Shown here piece after piece: positions 45,704 through 54,539 of a stretch of DNA of 64,000 nucleotides. The DNA is from Blautia sp. GTDB taxonomy: Bacteria > Bacillota > Clostridia > Lachnospirales > Lachnospiraceae. The notes beneath the pieces were generated by a model that ran no database searches, was not told the DNA's origin, and saw nothing but the letters and a program-made list of their open reading frames with translations. Numbering within the stretch: the stretch's first letter is position 1; the number at the start of each line of letters is the position of its first letter. The translations under genes and the position numbers were made by a program. The DNA is taken from assembly GCA_017515325.1 (NCBI GenBank), contig JAFWGA010000043.1:62001-126000 (forward strand), read 5' to 3'.

Positions 45704-48016
45704 ATGGCAAAATATCTTTCACGCCGCGAATTTCTTAAGGGATCTGCGGCAGCCGGACTCGGAGCAGCGGCGATGGGTCTGTTCCATCTGTCCGTGATGG
45801 CGGAAGAAAGTACGGACAAATACATTCCCGGCACATATACAGCCACGGAAGAAACGCCGTATTCATCCATAACCGTCACCATGGAGTTCTCTGCTGACGC
45901 GATCACAGGCTGCGAGATTACTTCCGAAGGCGCGCAGGATCTGCTGACTGATACGCACAGGCAGTCAATGGCAGCAGGAATCGTTGAGGGTCAGGGCGCA
46001 GAAGTGGATGCGGTGACAAGCTGTTCTCTCGGTGCTTCGGTATCCGCGATCCAGGTAGCCGTGGCCAAATGTATCGCTGAGGCTTCCGGCACTGAATACG
46101 AAGAACCGGCAGCAGCACCGGTAACAGGTCGTGTACCCGGTTACTGCGGCCCCGGCGACTGGCTTGGTGAAGCTCCTGCAGACCCGGATTCCTATGAGGA
46201 CGCGGGTACGTACGATGTGATCATCCTTGGCGGCGGTCATGCCGGAATCGGTGCGGCTTTCGGCGCTGTTGACGAGGGTTCTACCGTCGCTGTTATTGAA
46301 AAACAGGCCTGGGCTAATTTTGTTGATCTGGAGGGAACCGGCAGCAACATGGGCGGCTGGTACGGTGAGGACATCGGACATGTCAACTCGCAGTTCCTGA
46401 TCGACAGAGGATATGGTCCGTTTAACACGGGCGAGATCGTGTCTGAGTTCTGCAAGAGAGCTGCAGGCAGGGTCAATCCCGAGATCCTGAAGAACTTTGT
46501 ACAGTATTCAGGGCCGATGTTCGACCGGTATAAGGAAATCTATGACAGTTATGAGGCTGAGCGCAAGGAAAACGACAGCAATGTCTATCTCGCTGATACA
46601 ACGGTCATTGTTCCGAAGGCGACCGGCGACGGTTCCACCGGTGACCAGTGGGTGGACGGCGAGCCGGCAGGCGGAGCGGGCTACTATGACATGAGCAATA
46701 TGTTTGCCTATCCGCTCTGCAATACGCAGGCGGCTTACGGCCAGCAGAACGCGGTATACCCCATTGACTGCGGCGGCTACAAAACATGGCCCTGCAATGC
46801 GCAGTTCTACGGTTATCAGGGCAACAACATTGAATTCATTCACAAGTATATCGTGAAGTATGTTTCCGAAACGGAAGGCTGTACCTGGGACTTTGAAAGA
46901 GAAGGCATCAAGCTGATCCAGGATGAGAACGGAAAAGTCACAGGTCTTTTCGCGAAGGATGTCAACGGCACCTGGTACCGCTATAACTGCAGCAAAGGCG
47001 TCATCCTTGCAGCAGGCGACTTCATCGGAAATCCGGAGATGTGCTGGGCACTGCTCAACGAAGGCATGGAGTGGGGCGAAAGAAGCGGCGCAACAGTCGA
47101 GAGCTGGACGACTGCCGGCGGCAGAAACGGACAGGGTCACAAGATGGCCTGCTGGGCAGGCGCCATGATCGAGCCGAGCCCGCGCGGCTGGATGGGTCTT
47201 GGCGGCGGAGCAAACGGGCCCTGGGGCGGTGCGCCGTTCCTTGCACTGAACGCACGCGGCAAACGGTTCATGAACGAAGGTGCCATGGCTCAGGCAGGCG
47301 CTGTTGTCCTTCGTCAGCCAGCCGGACTGCTCTGCTATGTGACTGATGCCAACTGGAGAGATACACTGAAAGCTGCGCCTCTTGACCACGGTTCACCGAA
47401 CTTCGGCATGCAGGACTACTGGGATAAGATGGAAGCAGATATGGATGCGGCAGTTCCGGGAGAGGAGAACAAGGTCACGATCGCGAACCTCGCAGAGCGA
47501 ACATTCATGTCGGGAAGCGTCTGGTGCGCAAATACGCTTGATGAACTGGCGGATCTGCTGGGCTACAAGGACGGCGCAAAGGAGAACTTCCTGAAAGAGA
47601 TCGAGCACTACAACGAGCTCTGCAAAGCCGGAGCAGACACTGATTACGGCAAGGACGCTGTCTATATGGTCCCCATTGAAAAAGCACCTTTCTATGGTGG
47701 AACCGGATCAAGCTCCCACAGCTCCAACCCGATGATGGTCACCATGTCCGGACTGATCACGGACGAAACGCAGAATGTCCTGAACAAGGACTGGGAGCCC
47801 ATTGAGGGATTGTATGCATCAGGCAACTGCCTGGGCGGACGTTACGGCATGGGCTACAGCACACCTTTTGCAGGCAACTCCGTCGGCATGGCCATTACGC
47901 ACGGATGGATCGCCGGGCATCAGGTCGCTTCTGACGGGGAATTCCTCGGAAGACCCGTTGAAGCGATGGAAGCGCCTGCCGGCGGCTTCGGCCCCGGCGG
48001 CCCGCCTCCAGGCTGA
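45704..48016 (+). CDS. Tat-exported FMN-binding/FAD-dependent reductase (fumarate/urocanate reductase type)
   Basis: 770 residues. A Tat signal opens it (SRREFLKG, then AAGLGAAAMGLF). Residues about 37-120 form an FMN-binding domain of the type that carries covalently linked FMN; the usual Asp-Gly-x-Ser/Thr-Gly-Ala-Thr/Ser box appears as DAVTSCSLGASVSA, a variant. Residues about 165-750 are a FAD-binding succinate dehydrogenase-like domain (VIILGGGHAGIGAAFGA; GRYGMGYSTPFAGNSVGMA). Such proteins reduce an external acceptor such as fumarate, urocanate or an acrylate. The last residues are Gly/Pro-rich. AAGGAGGG precedes the start. Acceptor unknown. Confidence 0.88.
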   Translation: MAKYLSRREFLKGSAAAGLGAAAMGLFHLSVMAEESTDKYIPGTYTATEETPYSSITVTMEFSADAITGCEITSEGAQDLLTDTHRQSMAAGIVEGQGAEVDAVTSCSLGASVSAIQVAVAKCIAEASGTEYEEPAAAPVTGRVPGYCGPGDWLGEAPADPDSYEDAGTYDVIILGGGHAGIGAAFGAVDEGSTVAVIEKQAWANFVDLEGTGSNMGGWYGEDIGHVNSQFLIDRGYGPFNTGEIVSEFCKRAAGRVNPEILKNFVQYSGPMFDRYKEIYDSYEAERKENDSNVYLADTTVIVPKATGDGSTGDQWVDGEPAGGAGYYDMSNMFAYPLCNTQAAYGQQNAVYPIDCGGYKTWPCNAQFYGYQGNNIEFIHKYIVKYVSETEGCTWDFEREGIKLIQDENGKVTGLFAKDVNGTWYRYNCSKGVILAAGDFIGNPEMCWALLNEGMEWGERSGATVESWTTAGGRNGQGHKMACWAGAMIEPSPRGWMGLGGGANGPWGGAPFLALNARGKRFMNEGAMAQAGAVVLRQPAGLLCYVTDANWRDTLKAAPLDHGSPNFGMQDYWDKMEADMDAAVPGEENKVTIANLAERTFMSGSVWCANTLDELADLLGYKDGAKENFLKEIEHYNELCKAGADTDYGKDAVYMVPIEKAPFYGGTGSSSHSSNPMMVTMSGLITDETQNVLNKDWEPIEGLYASGNCLGGRYGMGYSTPFAGNSVGMAITHGWIAGHQVASDGEFLGRPVEAMEAPAGGFGPGGPPPG

Positions 48017-48060
48017 TTCCCGATACACGATTGTGATCTCCGATTAAAAAAGGAGGATAA

Positions 48061-48093
48061 GTACCGCCCGCTTTACATCAAAGCGGGCGGTAC
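48061..48093 (+). repeat. Perfect 14-bp stem-loop between ribosome site and HemW-like start
   Basis: GTACCGCCCGCTTT, five bases, then the exact complement. An AAAGGAGGATAAG sequence ends just before it and the next ATG comes 9 nt after it. No T-tract follows, so it is a poor terminator. Confidence 0.7.
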
Positions 48094-48102
48094 CAGAACA
48101 GT

Positions 48103-49203
48103 ATGGCTGAAAAAACCGGAAAACCGATGATCCTGGATCTGCATATCCCCTATTGTGTAAAGCCGGAGCGTTTTCAGAACAGGTATTTTGCTGTCGGATC
48201 CAATGAAGAAAAAAATGCCTATCTGGCTGCCCTGAAGAAAGAAGTTCTTTCCTACGAAGGAGATCTGGACGAATATGAGATCCGTGCAGTGACTCTCAGC
48301 GGGAGCAGCGCCACAGTGATGAGTCCTGACCGGCTTGGTGATCTGCTCAGGACCGTCAGGGAAAAACTGCCGGTATCCAAATGCGTCGAGGTCAGCGTGG
48401 ACGCGCACCCGCTGACGATCTGTACGCCGGCGCTCACCGGGATTGCTTCCGGGCATCCGAACAGGATGGAACTCATAATCCACTCTGACAACCAGCAGGA
48501 GCTGGAAACCCTGGGCTGTTCTTTTACTGAACAGCATATCCAGAACGCGATCCTTTTCTTTAAGCGGTTCCATATGAACAATGTGGGAATGACGATCAGC
48601 TATGGAATACCGGGACAGACCCTGCATTCCTGAATGCAGACCCTGCGCGCCTGCAGCATCATTCATCCGGCCCACATCACGATCCAGGCTTTGCATGCCG
48701 AAAAAGAAGCGCCTGTCAACGATCCCTCTGAGACAGAACGCAGGAACATGTACAAAGATGCATGCAGATTTCTTTCTGAAAACGGATATCTGCAGTATTC
48801 AGCCACCCACTTTGCACTGCCGCACCACGGATGGCTCTATCAGCTTCTGATGATGGAGGGTGCCTCATGCCTCGGAATGGGGGTCGGCGCGAAGTCCTTC
48901 TACGACGGTTATGTGGTCCGCAACACCAACAACCTGAAGCGGTACATATCCAACGCCGGGGATTACGAAAAGATCACCGCACAGGTATCTGAAGCAGATG
49001 ATGAAACCACCATGCAGAGATATGTATCACTGCGGCTGAGAAGCACAGACGGATTATCCCGCAGCGTTTTCCGGGAACGCTTCGGCTGCGATCTTCCTCC
49101 CAGGATTGAAGAGACCATGGAAAAAGCAGCCCTGGAAGGGCTGCTTACAATAACCGATGAAATCTTCAAACCTACATCAGACGGACTGTATGCCAATCAG
49201 TAG
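48103..49203 (+). pseudogene. HemW/HemN-like gene with in-frame TGA and degenerate radical-SAM motif
   Basis: 366 codons in one frame, broken by TGA at 48631-48633. Homology to HemW-type proteins is clear on both sides (GMTISYGIPGQTLHS before; MQTLRACSIIHPAHITIQAL after); the family has Trp at the stop position, so TGG became TGA. The N-terminus LDLHIPYCVKPERFQNRY keeps only the first of the three cluster cysteines. So even before the nonsense change it probably did not bind 4Fe-4S. It lies 86 nt after the reductase gene. Confidence 0.65.
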
Positions 49204-49413
49204 GGGGGCAGTTCTGTGATTGGTTTTATGGTGCATTGATTATGTCGGCTGCTGTCTTTCAGCGAAAAACATGTGAAGTATGATTCGGGCAGACGAAGTT
49301 CTCGCTGGTATGCGGTTGCGTCTGCTCGATTTTTTATCCGAATGTTCGGATAAAAGATCGAACAGTTTCACTGGCAGCTTGATGTTTCCTTCCGCGAGGA
49401 CGATAACTCTACA

Positions 49414-49644
49414 ATGGATGTAACGGCTTATAATAATCTGAGTCTCATTAACAAACTATGTTTACATCTTATTCAGTTAATGAAGATATGTGATACAAAA
49501 ACAAGTGTTAATCGTATTCGAAAGAAATTCGGATGGAACTTTGAAGAGTCTATGGAAAACCTGCTTTCGTTTTTTCATGAAGAAGCCATCATCCAAGCAC
49601 TTACAACGGAGAAAGTGTCTTCTTTGATATTATCAGATAAATAA
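49414..49644 (+). CDS. Small hypothetical protein, possibly a transposase remnant
   Basis: 76 codons starting MDVTAYNNLSLINKLCLHLI, helical and Lys/Phe-rich toward the middle (VNRIRKKFGWNFEESMENLL). No ribosome site stands out and no family was recognised; the helical character recalls C-termini of IS transposases. Around it, 49204-49413 holds two hairpins (GCAGACG/CGTCTGC followed by a T-run, and ATCCGAA/TTCGGAT) and 49645-49804 shows no gene. Confidence 0.3.
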   Translation: MDVTAYNNLSLINKLCLHLIQLMKICDTKTSVNRIRKKFGWNFEESMENLLSFFHEEAIIQALTTEKVSSLILSDK

Positions 49645-49804
49645 TATGTCTGGAGAATATTGTATACGCATAGTATGCGTTTATCCTATCTCCATACTGT
49701 GGTTTGGTTTCAGTATTTCCCCTGAATCCGTATCAAATTCCAGAATTGGAAACTCATTCTTTATGATTGCCATACTATTCTAATTCCAGTTATAATATTC
49801 GACA

Positions 49805-50167
49805 TTACATCGGCGTCCCTACTTCTATCAGGTTTCCGTCCGGATCATAGAAGCGTATGACCTTCTGCCCCCAGCTGTGAGTCATGAGTCTATTGACGTA
49901 TCTTACTTCCGGATAATAACTCTCAAGCCTTTCCACAAAACCTTCTATGTCATGTTCCTCAAAATACAGTTCGCAGGAATTATTCTCCGGAATAATCTCC
50001 TTACCAAGGAACTCTTTCCAGTATTTTTCTTCCTGAAGCACCAAACCTTCCGTCAGGATCATATTGCCGTCATTATCGAGGATCATCTCAAGACCGAACA
50101 GATCATGGTAAAACTGTCTGGATTTCTCGATGTCCTTAACGACGATCAGCACATTTTTCAGTTTCAT
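49805..50167 (-). CDS. VOC-family (glyoxalase-fold) protein
   Basis: 120 residues: KLKNVLIVVKDIEKSRQFYHDLFG start, CELYFEEHDIEGFVERL middle and VIRFYDPDGNLIEVG end with the metal-binding Glu typical of glyoxalase/bleomycin-resistance folds. Substrate unknown. A GGAAAGGGAAACA site precedes it. Confidence 0.88.
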   Translation of the reverse strand: MKLKNVLIVVKDIEKSRQFYHDLFGLEMILDNDGNMILTEGLVLQEEKYWKEFLGKEIIPENNSCELYFEEHDIEGFVERLESYYPEVRYVNRLMTHSWGQKVIRFYDPDGNLIEVGTPM

Positions 50168-50411
50168 TGTTTCCCTTTCCTCAAACCAAATCCTGATTTA
50201 CCAACGCTTCATGTTCTTCTCAAACTTCCTGATATAGGATTGCTTCAGCTCATCCGCTGATATTCCATAACAGCTGATCTTTACCACGATCAGGACATAT
50301 CGGACTCCATTTGTCTTTGTATTGCTCCTGCAGAGCTCTCTGTATCAAAAGATGCGCTTTTTCTCTCTTTCCAGATCTTCCTTCATACCTGAAATCCGTT
50401 GGTACAGCAAT

Positions 50412-50537
50412 TTATGTTGTTGAACTCCGACCGCTGAAGAGCTCTTCAACTGCCTTGAACAACTGCGTTCCAATACCTTTTTCTCTATATACATCCTTTA
50501 CTACCAGTTCATCGATATAGATTTCATCAAAAAAGTT
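50412..50537 (-). pseudogene. GNAT acetyltransferase fragment
   Basis: About 40 codons read IYIDELVVKDVYREKGIGTQ and LFKAVEELF, the acetyl-CoA-binding motif (R/K-x-x-G-x-G) of GNAT enzymes, then a stop. The rest is missing; out-of-frame coding-like remains continue to about 50205. It begins at the stop of the SDR gene. Confidence 0.6.
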
Positions 50538-51348
50538 AAAGTGCATGCCCACCTGACACTTTTATTACCTGTCCCGTAAGCATCCTGGCCCGCTCACTTG
50601 CCAAAAACAGGATGGCATCGGCTATATCTTCCGGCTGAATCAATTCTCCCATTGGTATCAGTGGAACGACTACCTTCTCAAATTCATCATCAATCCATCC
50701 TGTCTGAGTTGGTCCTGGGGCAACACAGTTCACTGTAATTCCGTACTTTGCCACCTCAAGGGCAACACTCCGGGTCAACGCCTCCAGGGTTGCTTTACTC
50801 GCCCCATAGGTAATCTGGCCAGCGAAAACCTGAGCGGCATCTGTGGAGATATTGATAATTCTCCCATAATCTCCACGATGGTTTACAAATTCCCGTGTCA
50901 TCAAAATGCTTCCCCGGACATTGACCGCAAACGTGTCATCGATCACATTCCGAGTAATCTTTTCTATCGTATCAACGCCATTTTCATCATCTGTTGCAGC
51001 ATTATTGACCAGAATATCGATTCTTCCATATCGGTTCATAGCTGCCTGATAGATTTCCTTTACAGCTTCTTCGTTAGAAATGTCGCTTTCCAAAATCATA
51101 TAATCAGCACCCATTTCCCTGAGCCTGTTCTCTACAATATCTGCGTTCCCCGCGTTTAAGGCATAATACCTGTCTGCTCCATTTCTATCAGTTTTGTTCT
51201 GATCAAACGGTCTGGAAACTCTCTTATAAACCAAAACCACCTTTGCTCCTTCACGGGCAAAAGCATATGCCGTAGTTGCTCCAATTCCCTCTGGATTATT
51301 CGCTCCGGTAATCAGAGCCACTCTATCCTTCAAACCATAATCAGCCAT
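50536..51348 (-). CDS. SDR-family oxidoreductase (FabG-like)
   Basis: 270-residue classical short-chain dehydrogenase: cofactor site VALITGANNPEGIGATTA (glycine motif with a two-residue insertion), LVNNAAT, catalytic Ser in INISTDAAQ and YGASK as the Y-x3-K pair, and the end SGGHAL. The insert NPEGIG and residues 35-60 are unusual for FabG. NADP(H) preference and substrate unknown. Intact among broken neighbours. Confidence 0.9.
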   Translation of the reverse strand: MADYGLKDRVALITGANNPEGIGATTAYAFAREGAKVVLVYKRVSRPFDQNKTDRNGADRYYALNAGNADIVENRLREMGADYMILESDISNEEAVKEIYQAAMNRYGRIDILVNNAATDDENGVDTIEKITRNVIDDTFAVNVRGSILMTREFVNHRGDYGRIINISTDAAQVFAGQITYGASKATLEALTRSVALEVAKYGITVNCVAPGPTQTGWIDDEFEKVVVPLIPMGELIQPEDIADAILFLASERARMLTGQVIKVSGGHAL

Positions 51349-51367
51349 CTATGTGCCCTCGTCACAT

Positions 51368-51697
51368 CTACCCAATCCACCACTCAGGCGTCAGTTTATA
51401 CCCTTTTCCCTGATAAGCTTTATCAATCATAAGACGCCATAGGTTGTAATTTCCTTTTGCAATGCCGGGAGCATCCTTCCAATAGTCATCTATGTCAAAG
51501 CCAATCATCAGAAAACCGACCGGGATGTCATTCTCATAAATTCCAAAAGGAAAAGCATGTCCATTTGCTGTAATGGCCGTATATGCTTCGATAATGCTGA
51601 TGTCGTTTTCGGCAACAAATGTCTTCTGGTTCTCCGCTACGGTCAGTTTCAGAATTTCCCATACATTCATTCCGTTTACTTTTTCTAATCTGAGCAT
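51368..51697 (-). pseudogene. GNAT acetyltransferase, C-terminal half lost
   Basis: Begins MLRLEKVNGMNVWEILKLTV with a GGGGAAGGT site, and continues normally through NYNLWRLMIDKAYQGKGY, the start of the acetyl-CoA loop; the remaining 15 codons are unrelated. About 60 residues are missing. Confidence 0.75.
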
Positions 51698-51926
51698 ACC
51701 TTCCCCTTCAATTAGCAATAGGCTCAACATCACATAACAACAGACTCAGCATCACAGCTTTTATATGGTCTGAGTCTCAGCATTGTTCTGAACATCTCCC
51801 CCTGACTGTTTCTCAGTATAAACCACGACAGTATCTTTTTCAATACGCTTGCAACAAGGGATTCGCTAAAAGGGCCGCATCAGCCCGGTTTCTTCCGTCC
51901 AGAATCTCTCCATCACACAACCTTTT

Positions 51927-52085
51927 TTACTCTATCACCACGGATGCCGCATCCCCGATACAATCATCGCAATATGGGCAGATCCACCCCTTCGAGATCC
52001 TGGTTGCCGGTTTCCCGCACTTCACACATATACTCTGGCTGTCCCTTTCGCACCGGTCAATTATGGCATCCGTCTCACTGTTGCC
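51927..52085 (-). pseudogene. C-terminal zinc-ribbon scrap
   Basis: In frame to a TAA: ICVKCGKPATRISKGWICPY followed by CDDC, two Cys pairs of a zinc ribbon. The 5' part is absent; it meets the GLUG fragment in another frame. The 51698-51926 stretch shows no gene. Confidence 0.45.
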
Positions 52086-53023
52086 GCCTGTGGCAGCCAA
52101 CCGAAGTCCGCCGTATTGAATTCCAGACCGGTGACTGTATGACCTCCACCATCGAATATGCCCATAAACAACGATGAATAGGCTTCCGAATCACTAAGGT
52201 TCCCGATCGGCTCCCACTCTGCACCGGTAAGGTCAATATCATCTGTCAGAATATAATGGGCTCCCAGGTCTTCACGTACAAGGTTTTACTGTTCCGCATT
52301 TGCAATCTGCCATGGGTCTTCTTCTGTCCCGGATCCTCCTGCAAATGAGGTCTCTTCCGTTTGCATTTCTTCCAGATTCTCTTCGCAGAAAAGGGTGATT
52401 ACATTTTTCACCATTTCTTCATCAGCATCTACCGGGAAGCCCGCAGCCAGCCAGTACGCATACGGTCCTTCGTTATATTGTGAAAGGGCATCAACGTCAC
52501 TTCCATATCGGAACTCCAGGTGGTATGTTGTGGCCGGTGTATCGGACATCATATAGAAGTATTTGAATTCACCCGCATCCTCATCTTCCGTTTCGTACAG
52601 GTAGCCATCCATCAGGCCCGCCAGTGAAAGGCCATCAACGAACCTGTACTCGTGAAAAAAAAGGAGGTCACCGTTTTCATCAGTACCGCTGATCATGCTC
52701 CCGTCAAATGTGATAGTGGACGAGCCATTGATAAACAGGCAGTCAAACTGCGCACCTCCGGATCCGTCACCGAAAGCGTCTATTGCTTCCTGACCGTATA
52801 CAGTCCCGTTGCAGGCGGATTTCAACATCTCTGCCACTTCGGGGGCAGCCTCTTCACCAACAGCAGAAATACAGGGATCAAGCCACAGCTGGTCATACTG
52901 GGAATGCTCCGATCCTTCATCATCTGTCTTTTCATACGCAAATCCCACATTCTGGCTGTCCTCTTTCACCACCTGCCACCATATCAAAACACATAGCAGC
53001 CAGCTCCTGTACATGTGCCTCAA
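52057..53023 (-). pseudogene. ZinT-like domain plus GLUG-type surface domain, broken
   Basis: Residues about 60-225 resemble ZinT/YodA zinc-binding lipocalins (FKYFYMMSDTPATTYHLEF, YGSDVDALSQ), then the linker GTEEDPWQIANAEQ, a TAA at 52286-52288, and in the same frame the GLUG-type segment HYILTDDIDLTGAEWEPIG and FDGGGHTVTGL. A frameshift follows. The 5' end is fused to an AraC fragment. Original: probably an exported metal-binding surface protein. Confidence 0.5.
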
Positions 53024-53240
53024 GACGCATCATCCCAAACCCTTTGTCACATGTTTTAAGGAGCTGCATACTTCCAAGGAGCCCCTCCTGTATATCCGGT
53101 GTAATGGCAAGCGTCTTATTGTTCATCTCAGATATCAGTTTTCCGGGTTCCGGAACATAGTCCTCAAGCAGTGAAAACAACTGTTTACGCTGCATGGCAA
53201 CTGACCAGAATTCATACTGCGCTCCGGATGCATAACACAT
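52932..53240 (-). pseudogene. AraC-family regulator fragment (before the HTH)
   Basis: Frame includes ITPDIQEGLLGSMQLLKTC and MMRLEAHVQELAAMCFDM, which recall the linker helices that precede the DNA-binding domain in PchR-type AraC regulators. The helix-turn-helix region is missing. Confidence 0.4.
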
Positions 53241-53286
53241 GGACTGTGTTTCCCCATTGTCCAGTATCAGGCAGGCTTCATTCCGG

Positions 53287-53406
53287 TCAATCAGCTGTTA
53301 TCCTGTCAGCCTTTTTCTGACTGTATCCCAGTACGGACACCATGTGATCGTGGAAAGATTTTCCAAATAGCACCCACATTCCCATGGGCATGCCAATATA
53401 CCTCAT
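53287..53406 (-). pseudogene. ATC-hydrolase-family N-terminal fragment
   Basis: 39 codons: MRYIGMPMGMWVLFGKSFHD and VLGYSQKKADRITAD, a typical start of the L-2-amino-thiazoline-4-carboxylate hydrolase-like family. Cut off at the AraC fragment. Its ATG overlaps the stop of the upstream scrap (ATGA). Confidence 0.6.
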
Positions 53407-53490
53407 TCCCCAGCCTCTTCTTTCACAGTCATTTCTTTTTTTATCCGGTCATAATGGTCAATAAGGAACAGATAACTGTCATCCATGCAA
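53403..53490 (-). pseudogene. C-terminal scrap (29 codons), unknown family
   Basis: Reads FCMDDSYLFLIDHYDRIKKE and MTVKEEAGE to a TGA that overlaps the next ATG. Family not recognised. Confidence 0.3.
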
Positions 53491-53534
53491 AAAGCGGTGT
53501 TTCTTCATTACGATCTGTCCCCCTTGCCATATGT

Positions 53535-54539
53535 TCAGTTTCCATATTTCCTGTGCAGTTCTTCCCAGGATGGCATCTGTGAACGCAGGGTATTCCATAC
53601 CTTCAGTTTTTCCAAGGGATATCCCTTCATCAGTTTCTCATAGAACAGGTCAATCTGCTCCATCTCCGAGACTGCATTCCTGCAGTGTTCGCAGGCAACC
53701 AAGTCACCGATCTTCGACTTGGACATCACCAGATAGAGAAACTGCATGGCAGTTCCACGCATCCCGTTCTCAAAGAACCGGTCGTCCCCTTCCGGATAAA
53801 TGGGAATACCTTTTGCCTTCAGGCATTCATAAGCCTCATGGGATGCAACAACCATCATCTTTCGCTGCTCCCTTGAGGAACTTCTCAGGTCGCCATCACA
53901 GATGTAAGAAAGATATGCGATCGGAAGGATGGCTGCGGGATGGCAGATCAGGTATGCCTCCATATCCCCCTGCCAGTTCAGCTTATAGGAAGTCCCGGCA
54001 AAGAGGCGGCTGACCAGCTTTTTCAGACGCGGGTCTGCTTCCCCGTGAAGCTGCCCGATGTCCATCCAGCTGCCGCCTAAGCGCTCACATACAAACCTGT
54101 CTGTTTCTTTTTTTCCTCCTGAAACCTGGAAACCGAACAGGATCTTTTTGATCCCCGGAGCATGTTCCCGGATATATGCTTCAATTTCACCCGGAGCGAG
54201 GTCATTTCCAACCAGGATCAGGAGCTTATCGTCCAATTCGCAGATCTGGGGTAATACCTCCCGGATCTTATGATATGGCATGGGAACAAATGCCACGTCG
54301 AAGGAGATTCCTTCCACTGAATTGACAGCTTTCACCCTGTCCGTTGTCGTCTTCCTCTGCAGATGATGGTATATGACCAGTCCGTTTCGGTCCAGGGACT
54401 TCGCCCGTTCCTCCCTTGCAAGGATCGTCACGTCATTCCCCGCCTTGACCAGTACATGCGCCAGATATGCTCCGATCACACCTGCCCCAAACACAAGAAC
54501 CTTGCAAATCTTCCTGTCATTTATACTATTTCGTGTCAC
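53535..54539 (-). CDS. Ketopantoate-reductase-like (ApbA/PanE) oxidoreductase
   Basis: 334 residues. The NADP-binding start CKVLVFGAGVIGAYLAHVLVK is intact, and the general build fits 2-dehydropantoate 2-reductases, but the C-terminal half diverges, including a late Cys-x2-Cys (ACEHC), so the substrate may not be ketopantoate. Start is GTG 54539 with GGGAGGTG upstream, overlapping the previous stop by GTGA, so translation is coupled to the MBL-methyltransferase fusion. Confidence 0.82.
   Translation of the reverse strand: MTRNSINDRKICKVLVFGAGVIGAYLAHVLVKAGNDVTILAREERAKSLDRNGLVIYHHLQRKTTTDRVKAVNSVEGISFDVAFVPMPYHKIREVLPQICELDDKLLILVGNDLAPGEIEAYIREHAPGIKKILFGFQVSGGKKETDRFVCERLGGSWMDIGQLHGEADPRLKKLVSRLFAGTSYKLNWQGDMEAYLICHPAAILPIAYLSYICDGDLRSSSREQRKMMVVASHEAYECLKAKGIPIYPEGDDRFFENGMRGTAMQFLYLVMSKSKIGDLVACEHCRNAVSEMEQIDLFYEKLMKGYPLEKLKVWNTLRSQMPSWEELHRKYGN

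Noticed and set aside
48631-48633. In-frame TGA as selenocysteine
   Set aside because: The family has Trp at this position, no clear SECIS hairpin with the right loop follows, and a one-base TGG to TGA change explains it.
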